Shown here: piece by piece, positions 35,985-44,747 of the stretch
Layout: every line of letters starts with the position of its first letter
Position numbering within the stretch: the stretch's first letter is position 1
Source: Paracoccus shanxieyensis
GTDB taxonomy: Bacteria; Pseudomonadota; Alphaproteobacteria; Rhodobacterales; Rhodobacteraceae
Reading direction: 5' to 3'
Length of the DNA: 64,000 nucleotides
Assembly: GCF_009711265.1 (NCBI RefSeq)
Contig: NZ_WMII01000018.1
Location: forward strand, 1 to 64,000
The notes under the pieces: generated by a model
Seen by the model: only the letters and a program-made list of their open reading frames with translations
Told to the model about the DNA's origin: nothing
Databases searched by the model: none
Position numbers and translations under genes: made by a program

Positions 35985-37040
35985 CTATTCCCATTCAAGT
36001 TGAGAATATGCGGTGGCCGCGTTCCTTGCGGTGGTGGCGTTGAAATCGGCCCAGCCTTCGGAATAGGGCTTCATCATCTGGGTGATCGCCGGGATCGCCT
36101 GAGACAGCGCCATGCCGCCGCGGATCGCCCGGCGCGTCGTGTCGCGCAGTTGCGTCAGATACTGGATGGTCGGCGCGCTGGCCTGATCCCATGTCGCGCT
36201 GGCCGGGCCATGGCCGGGAACGATCAGCGCGGGCGTCGGCTGCGGCGGGGCGGACAGCCAGTCCAGCCAGCCCGACAGCGACCCGTCCAGCGAAGGCGTC
36301 AGACCGCGAAACAGCAGATCGCCGGTAAAGAGCGTCCCCGACTCGGTGTCCAGCACGGTCAGATCATTGTCGGTATGGGCCGGACCGACCGGGGTCAGCT
36401 GCAATTCCGTGCGACCCAAAGAAATTGTGATCGGCTGGCTGACCGGCTGATCGACACCCGTGATGCGGCTGCCCGCAAAGGCCCCGGCCCCGATCTGGCG
36501 CGGGATCGAGACCATCCATGCGGCGGTCCTTTGCGCCACCGCCTCGGGCAGTCGGGCATTGGCGGTGACGGTCGCGCCCGCTTCGGAAAACACCTCGGCC
36601 CCCAGAATGTGGTCGGGATGCATATGGGTCAGGACGACATGGCTGATGGGCGCATCGGTGACGCGGCGGATCGCGGCGTAAAGCGCCTCGCCCTCGGCGC
36701 GGGTGCCGCCTGCGTCGATCACCGCCACGCTGTCGCCGACCACAAAGGCCAGATTGGCGATGCGTCCCTGATTTTGCGGGGAAATCTGCGCGATTGTGCC
36801 CTGATGCAGATAAACATCATCCGCGATTTCCTGCACGCTCAGCGCCGGGAGGTCAGCGGTCGGCACGCAGGAGATGGCCCCACCCGTCAGGTCGGGATGG
36901 CGCGCCAGCCAGTCCCGCGCGATGGGGCCTGCGCGCTGTTCGCATTGCTGCTGCTGCGCGGCGTCTCCGGCGGGCAGAAGCCGCGGGGCGCAGGTGTCGG
37001 GGCTGGCCACCAGACAGGCGGCAAGGACCAGATGGAACAT
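35985..37040 (-). CDS. Metallo-beta-lactamase-fold hydrolase of quinoprotein relay systems
   Basis: 351 residues from ATG 37040 with a signal-like start (MFHLVLAACLVAS). The zinc-binding signature is HVVLTHMHPDHILGAEVF, then VGPAHTDND and VPGHGPA. It matches the metallohydrolase subgroup that is repeatedly encoded beside PQQ or quinohaemoprotein systems, whose function is unknown. It is divergent from pqqA with a 165-base shared region, so joint regulation is likely. Confidence 0.85.
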   Translation of the reverse strand: MFHLVLAACLVASPDTCAPRLLPAGDAAQQQQCEQRAGPIARDWLARHPDLTGGAISCVPTADLPALSVQEIADDVYLHQGTIAQISPQNQGRIANLAFVVGDSVAVIDAGGTRAEGEALYAAIRRVTDAPISHVVLTHMHPDHILGAEVFSEAGATVTANARLPEAVAQRTAAWMVSIPRQIGAGAFAGSRITGVDQPVSQPITISLGRTELQLTPVGPAHTDNDLTVLDTESGTLFTGDLLFRGLTPSLDGSLSGWLDWLSAPPQPTPALIVPGHGPASATWDQASAPTIQYLTQLRDTTRRAIRGGMALSQAIPAITQMMKPYSEGWADFNATTARNAATAYSQLEWE

Positions 37041-37205
37041 GCCGTTCCCTTCATCTTCTTCGGCGCGGGGGCGAAGATTAACACGCCCGCCCCCTTCCCA
37101 CCATAGCGGCCTCGGCATAAGACCTTTGGCGGGTTGACTGGCTGGGTCATGCGCCTAGCATCAACCTGTCCGCATCTGCGGCTGCTTGAAGAGGAGAGAC
37201 TACTC

Positions 37206-37298
37206 ATGGCTTGGACCAAACCTGCGCTGAAGGAAATTTCCTGCGGCATGGAAATCAACATGTATGCCCCGGCCGATGACGAGCCGGTGCTGTTCTGA
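37206..37298 (+). CDS. pqqA: PQQ precursor peptide PqqA
   Basis: 30 residues, from ATG 37206 behind GAAGAGGAGAG. PqqA supplies the Glu and Tyr that become PQQ. The motif EINMY is present (Glu16, Tyr20), with the usual N-terminal WTKPALKEI and C-terminus. It is too short for ordinary gene calling but unmistakable. A strong hairpin follows the stop, before pqqB. Confidence 0.97.
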   Translation: MAWTKPALKEISCGMEINMYAPADDEPVLF

Positions 37299-37312
37299 AG
37301 CGAAACTAGAAA

Positions 37313-37340
37313 CGTCCGGTCCCTGACTTGGGGCCGGACG
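37313..37340 (+). terminator. Hairpin between pqqA and pqqB
   Basis: An 11-base stem CGTCCGGTCCC/GGGGCCGGACG (one G-T pair) with a 6-base loop lies 14 bases after the pqqA stop. There is no T run. In other bacteria pqqA is made in excess over pqqBCDE, so partial attenuation or mRNA protection is a likely role. Confidence 0.6.
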
Positions 37341-37357
37341 CGCCGGAAGCGTGGATC

Positions 37358-38248
37358 ATGCGTATCGTAATTCTGGGCACCGGCGCCGGTGGCGGGCTGC
37401 CGCAGTGGAACTGTGGCTGCGCGCATTGCGACGCGGCCCGCGATGGGCGCATTCCGCCCATGACCCAAAGCTCGATCGCCGTATCGGCGAATGGCACGGA
37501 TTGGGCGCTGATCAACGCCTCACCCGACCTGCGCCAGCAGCTTTCCGCCACGCCCGCCCTGTGGCCGGGGCAGTTGCGCGGATCGCCCATCCGGTCGGTG
37601 CTGGTGACGAATGGCGACATCGACCACGTCGCGGGTCTGCTGACCCTGCGCGAAGGGCAGGTCTTCGATCTGTTTGCCACGCCCGCCATTCATGACGTGC
37701 TGGCCGCGAACCCCATGGTTTCGGCCTTGGCGGCCGACAAGGTGGCGCGCCGCCCGGTGGTGATGGACCAGCCCTTCCAGATCGCACCGGGGTTGCAGGC
37801 CACGCTGTTTGCCGTGCCCGGAAAAGTGCCGCTTTACCTTGAGGGCGACACCGTGGACACCGGCCTTGTCGGCGAACAGACCGTGGGGGTCGAATTCACC
37901 GCCAATGGCCGCCGCGTCTATTACATCCCCGGCTGCGCCCATGTGCCCGACTGGCTGGCGGCCCGGATCTCGGGGGCGGATGTGTTGCTGTTCGACGGCA
38001 CGCTGTGGACCGATGACGAAATGGTGCGCGCAGGCCTTGGCCCCAAGACGGGGCGGCGGATGGGCCATGTCTCGGTCTTTGGCCCCGAGGGCAGCATGGC
38101 AGGTCTGGCCGGGCTGACGGTCGGTCAGCGCATCTATGTGCATCTGAACAATTCTAACCCTCTGGTCGATCCCGACAGCCCGCAGCGCGCCGAAGCCGCC
38201 GCGGCGGGCTGGCAGATCGCCCATGACGGCATGGAGATCACGCCATGA
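37358..38248 (+). CDS. pqqB: PQQ biosynthesis protein PqqB
   Basis: 296 residues from ATG 37358. The metallo-beta-lactamase-fold protein starts MRIVILGTGAGGGLPQWNCG, with the CxxC-type CGCAHCD zinc site; the ligand region NGDIDHVAGL and the C-terminal HLNNSNPL are typical. PqqB is thought to hydroxylate the PqqA-derived tyrosine. It overlaps pqqC by 4 bases (ATGA), so expression is coupled. Confidence 0.96.
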   Translation: MRIVILGTGAGGGLPQWNCGCAHCDAARDGRIPPMTQSSIAVSANGTDWALINASPDLRQQLSATPALWPGQLRGSPIRSVLVTNGDIDHVAGLLTLREGQVFDLFATPAIHDVLAANPMVSALAADKVARRPVVMDQPFQIAPGLQATLFAVPGKVPLYLEGDTVDTGLVGEQTVGVEFTANGRRVYYIPGCAHVPDWLAARISGADVLLFDGTLWTDDEMVRAGLGPKTGRRMGHVSVFGPEGSMAGLAGLTVGQRIYVHLNNSNPLVDPDSPQRAEAAAAGWQIAHDGMEITP

Positions 38249-39030
38249 AGCTTGCCGACCACCGGCCCCAGTCCCGCGCCGATTTTCACGACCGCCTGCG
38301 CCGCATCGGCGTCGAACGCTATCACGACCGCCACCCGTTTCATAAGCGGCTGCATGGCGGCGAATGTTCGGGGGACGAGGTGCGGGCATGGGTCATCAAC
38401 CGCTGGCAATACCAGTCGCGCATTCCGATGAAGGACGCGGCCTTCATGTCCCGGCTGGAGGATCCGCAGCTGCGCCGCATCTGGCGCAGTCGCATCGAGG
38501 ATCATGATGGCGGCGTCGATGCGGGCGGCGGCATCCGGCGCTGGCTGGCTTTGGCGCAGGCGGTGGGGCTGGATCCCGATTACGTCGCCAGCGGCGTGGG
38601 CGTGCTGCCCGCCACGCGCTTTGCCGTCGATGCCTATGTCCGCTTCGTGCGCGACATGCCGCTGCTGGATGCGGTCGCGGCCTCGCTGACGGAAATGTTC
38701 GCCCCCAAGATCCATGCCGAACGCATCGAGGGGCTGCTGAAGCATTACGATTTCGCCGATGAGACAAGCCTTGCCTATTTCCGCAACCGCCTGACCGAGG
38801 CGCGCAAGGATGTGGAATTCGGCCTGACCTATGTGCTGGACCATGCCGACACGCTGGAAAAGCAGGATGCGGCGGCGGCGGCGCTGACGTTCAAGACCGA
38901 TGTGCTTTGGGCGCAGCTTGACGCGCTGTGGAATGGCTATGTCGAAGGGCGCACGCCCCCCGGCGCATGGCGACCGGGCGAAGGCATGGCCAGGCTGCAG
39001 CAGGGCGCAGACATGGTGGGTGTGTCATGA
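38245..39030 (+). CDS. pqqC: Pyrroloquinoline-quinone synthase PqqC
   Basis: 261 residues. It carries out the last step, ring closure and eight-electron oxidation to PQQ with O2. The helical fold is recognised by YHDRHPFHKRLHGGE, WVINRWQYQ and SLTEMFAPKIHAERI, matching the usual length of about 250. It overlaps both neighbours by 4 bases in the pqqBCDE operon. Confidence 0.97.
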   Translation: MKLADHRPQSRADFHDRLRRIGVERYHDRHPFHKRLHGGECSGDEVRAWVINRWQYQSRIPMKDAAFMSRLEDPQLRRIWRSRIEDHDGGVDAGGGIRRWLALAQAVGLDPDYVASGVGVLPATRFAVDAYVRFVRDMPLLDAVAASLTEMFAPKIHAERIEGLLKHYDFADETSLAYFRNRLTEARKDVEFGLTYVLDHADTLEKQDAAAAALTFKTDVLWAQLDALWNGYVEGRTPPGAWRPGEGMARLQQGADMVGVS

Positions 39031-39329
39031 CCCATCGGCTGAACAATGCCAGCGTGCCCTTTCTGCCGCGCGGCGTGCGGCTGCATGACGACCGGGTGCG
39101 CGGCATTCGCGTGCTGCTGGCGCCCGAACGCGCGATGCAGCTGGATGCCGTGGGCGATGCGATCCTGTCCGAACTGGACGGCAAGCGCAGTGTAGCCGAA
39201 GTCATCCTGATCCTGTGCCAGCGCTATCAGGCCCCCGTCGAACAGATCGAGGGCGATGTGCGCGATTTCCTGACCGGGCTGGTGGACCGGCGCATGGTGC
39301 ATCTGTCCTGCGTGGGGGCCGAGCCATGA
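39027..39329 (+). CDS. pqqD: PQQ peptide chaperone PqqD
   Basis: 100 residues from ATG 39027, overlapping the pqqC stop. The RRE-type chaperone binds PqqA and presents it to PqqE. Recognised by PFLPRGVRLHDDRVRG, VGDAILSELDGKRSV and RYQAP..IEGDV. It is a separate protein here, not fused to pqqC or pqqE as in some methylotrophs. Confidence 0.95.
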   Translation: MTHRLNNASVPFLPRGVRLHDDRVRGIRVLLAPERAMQLDAVGDAILSELDGKRSVAEVILILCQRYQAPVEQIEGDVRDFLTGLVDRRMVHLSCVGAEP

Positions 39330-40456
39330 ATGACGTGCCGCGCGATATCCGGGGCAATCCGGTGCGTGTGGGCCTGCCCATGGCGATGCTGGCCGAGTTG
39401 ACGCATCGCTGCCCTCTGGCCTGCCCCTATTGCTCGAACCCGGTGGAGCTGGCGCGGGTGCAGACCGAACTTTCCGCCGAGGAATGGGGCGACGTGTTCC
39501 GGCAGGCGGCGGATCTGGGCGTCTTGCAGGTGCATCTGTCGGGGGGCGAGCCTGCCTCGCGCCGGGATCTGACGCAGATCGCGACCATGGCGCGGGATGC
39601 GGGGCTGTATGTGAACCTGATCACCTCGGGGATCGGGCTGACACAGGCGCGGCTGGCCGAGCTGGATGGCGTGGTGGATCATGTCCAGCTGTCGCTGCAG
39701 GGCATCGACGCCGAGATGGCCGACTGGATCAGCGGCTATGGCGGCAGCTTCGCGCGCAAGATGCAGGTGGCCGAATGGGCCGGTCAGATCGGCTTTCCCA
39801 TGACGCTGAACGCCGTGGTGCATCGCCAGAACCTTGACCGCCTGCCCGAGATGATCGATCTGGCCGAGCGGCTGGGCTGCCGCCGGATCGAGGTCGCGAC
39901 CGTGCAGTTCCACGGCTGGGCCGATCTGAACCGCCGCCCGCTGATGCCTACGCTGGCGCAGGCGCAGCGCGCCCGTGACGTGGTGAATGAGGCAAGGCAG
40001 CGGCTGCGCGGCATCATGGTCATCGACTATGTGCCCGCCGATCATCACGCGGCCTTTCCCAAGGCCTGCATGGGCGGCTGGGCCAGCACCGGCATCAATA
40101 TCGCGCCCGATGGCGTGGTTCTGCCCTGCCACGCGGCGCAGACCATCAAGGGGCTGGAATTCCAGACCGTGCGCGAGGCCCGTCTTGCCGATATCTGGCG
40201 CGACAGCCCCGCCTTCAACGCATTTCGTGGCACCGCATGGCTGCCCGAACCCTGCGCGGGCTGCGACCGGCGCGAGATCGATTTCGGGGGCTGCCGCTGT
40301 CAGGCCATGGCGATGGCGGGCGATGCAACCGCGACCGATCCCGTCTGCTCGCGGTCCTCGTTCAACGCCCGGCTGCGCGCCGAAGCCGAGGCGGATGCCG
40401 CCAGCGACGACACCGCGCTGGTCTATCGGCGCATGGCAAAGGAAAGACGGATATGA
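39326..40456 (+). CDS. pqqE: Radical SAM PqqA cross-linking enzyme PqqE
   Basis: 376 residues. It forms the Glu-Tyr carbon-carbon bond in PqqA. The radical SAM cluster motif CPLACPYC has Cys29, Cys33 and Cys36; the SPASM-type auxiliary cysteines appear at CMGG, LPCHAA, CAGCDRREIDFGGCRC and DPVC. It follows pqqD by overlap and itself overlaps the next gene. No pqqF protease gene is in the window. Confidence 0.97.
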   Translation: MNDVPRDIRGNPVRVGLPMAMLAELTHRCPLACPYCSNPVELARVQTELSAEEWGDVFRQAADLGVLQVHLSGGEPASRRDLTQIATMARDAGLYVNLITSGIGLTQARLAELDGVVDHVQLSLQGIDAEMADWISGYGGSFARKMQVAEWAGQIGFPMTLNAVVHRQNLDRLPEMIDLAERLGCRRIEVATVQFHGWADLNRRPLMPTLAQAQRARDVVNEARQRLRGIMVIDYVPADHHAAFPKACMGGWASTGINIAPDGVVLPCHAAQTIKGLEFQTVREARLADIWRDSPAFNAFRGTAWLPEPCAGCDRREIDFGGCRCQAMAMAGDATATDPVCSRSSFNARLRAEAEADAASDDTALVYRRMAKERRI

Positions 40457-41226
40457 GACTGGCTTTCGTGTTTGCATTGCTTGCCGCGCCCGCCTTGGCG
40501 CAGGACGTGGAAAACCCGCTGCAGCCGTCCGAATTATGGGATGACATGCGGGAAAGCGTCATTGGAACCAACCAGGAACCGCCGGTCGATCCGGCGGTTC
40601 TTTTGCTTGATGCGCCCAAGCGCGCCGACAATCCCGCGCTTGTGCCGATCCACATCACCCAGCCGCCGGGCGCGCCCGATGTGACCGCGCTGTCGCTGGT
40701 CGTGGATGGCAACCCCGCGCCGGTGGCCGCTGAATTCACCTTTGGCAAGGCGCTGATGCCGCTTGATTTCGAAGTGCGGCTGCGCGTCGATACCTATTCG
40801 GATGTGCGCGCCATCGCCACGCTGGCCGATGGGCGCAAGGTGATGGCGGGGCGCTTTGTGCGCGCCTCGGGCGGGTGCGCCGCGCCTGCAGGCAAAAGCA
40901 TGGATCAGGTGCGCGCCACCATGGGCGAGATGCGGTTTCGTCAGGCCGCCGAAGGCGGGCGCGACATCGGCACGCTGATGATCCGCCATCCCAATTTCTC
41001 GGGGTTGCAGCGCGATCAGGTGACGCTGCTGACCATTCCCGCGGAATTCATCCAGACGCTTGAGGTCAAGCAAGGCAGCGCCCAGCTGTTCACGATGAAT
41101 GCGGGCATCTCGATTTCCGAGGATCCGGTGTTCCGCTTTGCCTATCGGGCGGACGGGCCGGTCAGCGTCCACGCGCAGGATACCGAAGGCCGGGTCTGGG
41201 ACCAGTCCTTCAACGGCGGAAGCTAG
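40453..41226 (+). CDS. Quinoprotein dehydrogenase-associated SoxYZ-like carrier
   Basis: 257 residues with a signal peptide (MRLAFVFALLAAPALAQD). A SoxY-like N-terminal part (DVTALSLVVDGNPAP) ends in a cysteine-containing segment (ASGGCAAPAG) and a SoxZ-like part (LMIRHPNFSG) follows, so one polypeptide covers both carrier subunits. This fused form is a known companion of quinoprotein systems; the carried group is not known. It overlaps pqqE by 4 bases and is the last gene of the pqq operon. Confidence 0.85.
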   Translation: MRLAFVFALLAAPALAQDVENPLQPSELWDDMRESVIGTNQEPPVDPAVLLLDAPKRADNPALVPIHITQPPGAPDVTALSLVVDGNPAPVAAEFTFGKALMPLDFEVRLRVDTYSDVRAIATLADGRKVMAGRFVRASGGCAAPAGKSMDQVRATMGEMRFRQAAEGGRDIGTLMIRHPNFSGLQRDQVTLLTIPAEFIQTLEVKQGSAQLFTMNAGISISEDPVFRFAYRADGPVSVHAQDTEGRVWDQSFNGGS

Positions 41227-41455
41227 GCGCTTCGTGGGCGGCATCCCGGCCTGCCGAGGGCTGGCAGGGTGATTCTTCCAGCGGCGACAGCCCGCGATGC
41301 GGGCAAAAGGCCGGCCAACGGGTCCGCCGCCGGAACAGAAACCGCCATGCGGCACCATGACGCTTGCACGATGGGCCAAGCGGCCTAAGATGGGACAGGC
41401 AGCCGCCGGAGATGCCAAGTGCCCGGCAACCATTCGTTTCTTTGGGAGGAGAACG

Positions 41456-42166
41456 ATGGCCTTAGCCACATTGCAGATATCCGAACGCACCCCCTCGCCA
41501 AGGCTTTCGGCGGATCGCGTGCGCGAAATCCTGATCGTCGATGACCACCCGCTGATGTGCGACGCACTGGCGTTGACGCTGAAGATCAGCTTCGGGCTGA
41601 AAAATGTCCGCACCGCCCGCAGCCTTGCCGCCGCACAGGACCAGATCCGGGCGCAGGGCGCGCCGGATGCGGTGATCCTTGATCTGAACCTGCCCGATGC
41701 GCGGGGCGCCGAAGGGCTGGTGACGCTGCGCCGCCAGATCCCGGATGTGCCGATCACCATGATCTCGGCCGATCTGGAAAACGCCATGATCTCGGCCGCG
41801 ATGGCTGCGGGCGCGCAGGGCTATATCAGCAAATCCCTTGGCCGCGAGGCGCTGGTCGAAAGCCTGCGCCGCATGTGGGAGGGCGAGCGGGTGACCCCCG
41901 ACAGCTATCAGCCCGAACATGCCGGCGAAGAGGACGCGGCCCGCGCGGAACTGGCGCGGCGCTTTGCCAGCCTGACGCCGCAGCAGATGAAGATCCTGCG
42001 GCTGATCTGTCAGGGCAAGGCGAACAAGGAAATCAGCTATGAGCTGTCCATCGCCGAGGCCACGGTCAAGACCCATATCACCGCCATCATGTCCAAGATC
42101 AACGCGCGGCGCCGCACGCAGGCCGTGCTTCTGGCCAATAGCGTCAGGCTGTTCGAGCCGGCATGA
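41456..42166 (+). CDS. LuxR-type response regulator
   Basis: 236 residues from ATG 41456, behind GGGAGGAG. The receiver domain has IVDDHPLM and Asp76 in VILDLNLPD. The LuxR helix-turn-helix reads LTPQQMKILRLICQGKANKE and ATVKTHITAIMSKI. It is like the AgmR/ErbR/FlhR group that controls alcohol and methanol oxidation genes. It overlaps the FIST gene (ATGA) and together with the kinase forms a three-gene signalling unit beside pqq. Confidence 0.87.
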   Translation: MALATLQISERTPSPRLSADRVREILIVDDHPLMCDALALTLKISFGLKNVRTARSLAAAQDQIRAQGAPDAVILDLNLPDARGAEGLVTLRRQIPDVPITMISADLENAMISAAMAAGAQGYISKSLGREALVESLRRMWEGERVTPDSYQPEHAGEEDAARAELARRFASLTPQQMKILRLICQGKANKEISYELSIAEATVKTHITAIMSKINARRRTQAVLLANSVRLFEPA

Positions 42167-43344
42167 AGCAGGTCCAGCCCGCGCCATGGCCGGGCGATCT
42201 GCGACAGGGCGCGGCCCGCACCGCGCCCGCAGCGCCTGCCTTCCTGTCGGTCCCGGCCGCCGCGCCCGATCTGGTGGCGCAGATCCTGTCGCGCATGGCG
42301 CCGCTGGATCCGGCGCTGGTGCTTTTGTTCGGAAGCCCCGCCAAGGGCATGGCGCAGGTGGGCGCGGAACTGCGTCACGCCCTGGGGGCGGGGTGCCGGG
42401 TGGTCGGCTGCGCCTCGGCCGGTGAGATCGGGCCGCAGGGCTATTGCAACGAAAGCGTCGTCGCGCTGGGTTTGCCCTCGGCCAGCTTCCGGGTCGGCAT
42501 CTGCGTGCTGCGCGATCAGGCGCAGATCCCGGTTTCGGACTGGATGGCGACGCTGCGCCGCTTTCACGCCGATTTCGCGCCTGATCCGCGCCGCTCTGGC
42601 TTTGGCATCCTGCTGGCCGATGCGCTGGCCCGGCAAGAGGATGTGCTGGTCGCCACGCTGGATGCGGCCATGCCCGGCCTGCCCGTCGTCGGCGGCTCGG
42701 CGGCCGAGGGGATCGAGTTTCTGCCCACCTGCCAGATGGTCGATGGCCGCGCGCAGGTGGGGGCGGCGCTGTTTCTGATGGTGGAAACCGATCTTGCCGT
42801 GGCCGAAGTCAGCTTTGCGCATTTCCACCCGACCGACCGGCGGGCCGTGGTGACGGCGGCGGATGCGCATAACCGCGTCATCTGGGAACTGAACGCCGAA
42901 CCCGCCGCGCAGGAATATGCCCGGCTGACCGGCATTCCGCTGGAGCAGTTGACCGCGACCGAGTTTGCCCGCCACCCGCTGCTGCTGCGCACCGGGCGGC
43001 GCCATCACGTCCGCGCCATCCGCGCCATGACGCCGGATGGCGGTCTGCAACTGCTGTCGGGGATCGAGGCCGGCAACATCCTGACGCTGGGCCGCGCCAT
43101 CGACATGACGCGCGGCTTTGCCGATGCGATGGACGCGCTGCCGCGCGCGCCGCTGATGGTGCTGGGCTTCGACTGCATCCTGCGCCGCCTTGCGCTGGAG
43201 CGCGCGGGCATGACCGCGCAGATGTCGGCGCTGCTGGCGCGTTATCGCGTGGCGGGGTTCAACACCTTCGGCGAACAATGCAGCGGCATGCATGTGAACC
43301 AGACCTTTGTCGGCATGGCGCTGATGCCGCCCGAGGGGGCGTGA
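42163..43344 (+). CDS. FIST-domain sensor protein (NosP-like)
   Basis: 393 residues. An N-terminal FIST domain (about 45-230; GAGCRVVGCASAGEIGP, ESVVALGL) and a FIST_C domain (about 235-385; ending SGMHVNQTFVG) match the family. In Pseudomonas aeruginosa and others the FIST protein NosP binds haem and nitric oxide and controls the neighbouring kinase NahK. Haem binding here is untested. It is coupled to both the response regulator and the kinase gene. Confidence 0.87.
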   Translation: MKQVQPAPWPGDLRQGAARTAPAAPAFLSVPAAAPDLVAQILSRMAPLDPALVLLFGSPAKGMAQVGAELRHALGAGCRVVGCASAGEIGPQGYCNESVVALGLPSASFRVGICVLRDQAQIPVSDWMATLRRFHADFAPDPRRSGFGILLADALARQEDVLVATLDAAMPGLPVVGGSAAEGIEFLPTCQMVDGRAQVGAALFLMVETDLAVAEVSFAHFHPTDRRAVVTAADAHNRVIWELNAEPAAQEYARLTGIPLEQLTATEFARHPLLLRTGRRHHVRAIRAMTPDGGLQLLSGIEAGNILTLGRAIDMTRGFADAMDALPRAPLMVLGFDCILRRLALERAGMTAQMSALLARYRVAGFNTFGEQCSGMHVNQTFVGMALMPPEGA

Positions 43345-44669
43345 TGTTTCTGCGCGACGACGATCCCGACACGCGGCGGGTGGAAAAGCTGACCCGGATT
43401 TCCGACGTGCTTGTCGCCCGCATCGACCGGCTTGAGGAATCGCGCGGCTCATCGTGGTCGATGTTTCAGGCCGCCATGGCCCTTGAACAAGAGGTGCAGG
43501 TCCGCACCCGCGAACTGGAACAGGCGCTGGCCGATCTGTCGGAACGAAACCGCGAACTGGCCGTGGCGCGCGCCTTGGCCGAAGAGGCCAACCGCTCCAA
43601 GACCCGCTTTCTGCGTGCGGCCAGCCATGACCTGCTGCAACCCCTGTCCGCCGCCAAGCTGTTTCTGTCGGCGCTGAAGGACACGCCGCTGGACGCGTTG
43701 CAGACCGAACTGGCCGACCGCCTGTCGGGCGCCTTTGAATCGGTCGAGGAGCTGATGCACGCGGTGCTGGACATCTCGCGCCTGGACAGCCAGCGGATCG
43801 AATTTCAGCGCAAACCCGTCGATCTGGGCGATCTGTTCCGCCGCCTTGCCATCGAATACGCCCCCATGGCCGAGGCGAAGGGGCTGAAGCTGGCCTTTGC
43901 GCCGACCAGTGCCATGGTGGAAAGCGACCCGACCTTTCTGCGGCGGATCGCGCAGAATCTGGTCTCGAACGCGATCAAATATACCGACCGCGGCGGCGTG
44001 CTGGTCGGCGTGCGCAAGCGCGGCGGGCGGGCATGGCTGGAGATCATGGATACCGGCATCGGCATCGCCGCCGCCGACCGCTCCCGCATCTTCGATGAGT
44101 TCCAGCGCATTGGGCGCGAAGGTGGCGCGCCGGGCATGGGGCTGGGGCTTTCCATCGTGCGCCGCGCCTGCGCCAAGCTGGGCCATCCCATCGCCATGGA
44201 CAGCGAACCGGGCCGCGGCACGGTATTTCGCGTCAGCCTGCCCCTGATCGGGGCTCATGCCGAAATCGGGCGCATCGCCTTGCCGCAGGCCGGGCCGTCG
44301 CTGCGCGGGCGGGTGGCGCTGGTCGTGGAAAACGACACCGCCATGCGCCGCGCCTATCAGTTGATCCTGCGCGACCGGCTGGGCATGGTGGCGCGCGTCA
44401 CCGCAGGCATCCCCGAGGCGCTGGCTCAGATGGGCGACGATCCCCCCGATGTCGTCATCGCCGATTACAATCTGGACAATGGCGATACCGGGCTTGAGGC
44501 GATCCGCGCCTTGCGCAAGGCGGCTGGAGAGGTAGTGCCTGCGATCATCGTCTCGGCCCGGCGCGACCCGGAAATCAGCCGCGCCAGTCTGGAACTGGGC
44601 GTGCCGGTGCTGGAAAAGCCGCTGCGCTTCGAGGATCTGCAGGCCATGCTGCATCACATACTGGTCTAA
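43344..44669 (+). CDS. Hybrid histidine kinase (NahK/ErcS'-like) with receiver
   Basis: 441 residues from ATG 43344, which overlaps the FIST stop. A coiled-coil N-terminus (about 40-85) precedes the phosphoacceptor His95 in RAASHDLLQPL, the ATPase domain (NLVSNAIKYT; DTGIGI; GLGLSIV) and a C-terminal receiver with Asp374 in VVIADYNLD. It lacks membrane segments and PAS domains, so input presumably comes from the FIST partner. A phosphorelay to the LuxR regulator is inferred. Confidence 0.87.
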   Translation: MFLRDDDPDTRRVEKLTRISDVLVARIDRLEESRGSSWSMFQAAMALEQEVQVRTRELEQALADLSERNRELAVARALAEEANRSKTRFLRAASHDLLQPLSAAKLFLSALKDTPLDALQTELADRLSGAFESVEELMHAVLDISRLDSQRIEFQRKPVDLGDLFRRLAIEYAPMAEAKGLKLAFAPTSAMVESDPTFLRRIAQNLVSNAIKYTDRGGVLVGVRKRGGRAWLEIMDTGIGIAAADRSRIFDEFQRIGREGGAPGMGLGLSIVRRACAKLGHPIAMDSEPGRGTVFRVSLPLIGAHAEIGRIALPQAGPSLRGRVALVVENDTAMRRAYQLILRDRLGMVARVTAGIPEALAQMGDDPPDVVIADYNLDNGDTGLEAIRALRKAAGEVVPAIIVSARRDPEISRASLELGVPVLEKPLRFEDLQAMLHHILV

Positions 44670-44747
44670 GACCAAAGCCGCATAAGACCGGGCGCGGGCT
44701 TTCGCGTCCCGCACCACGGGCGCAGGCTGCCCGAAGGGAGAATGACG

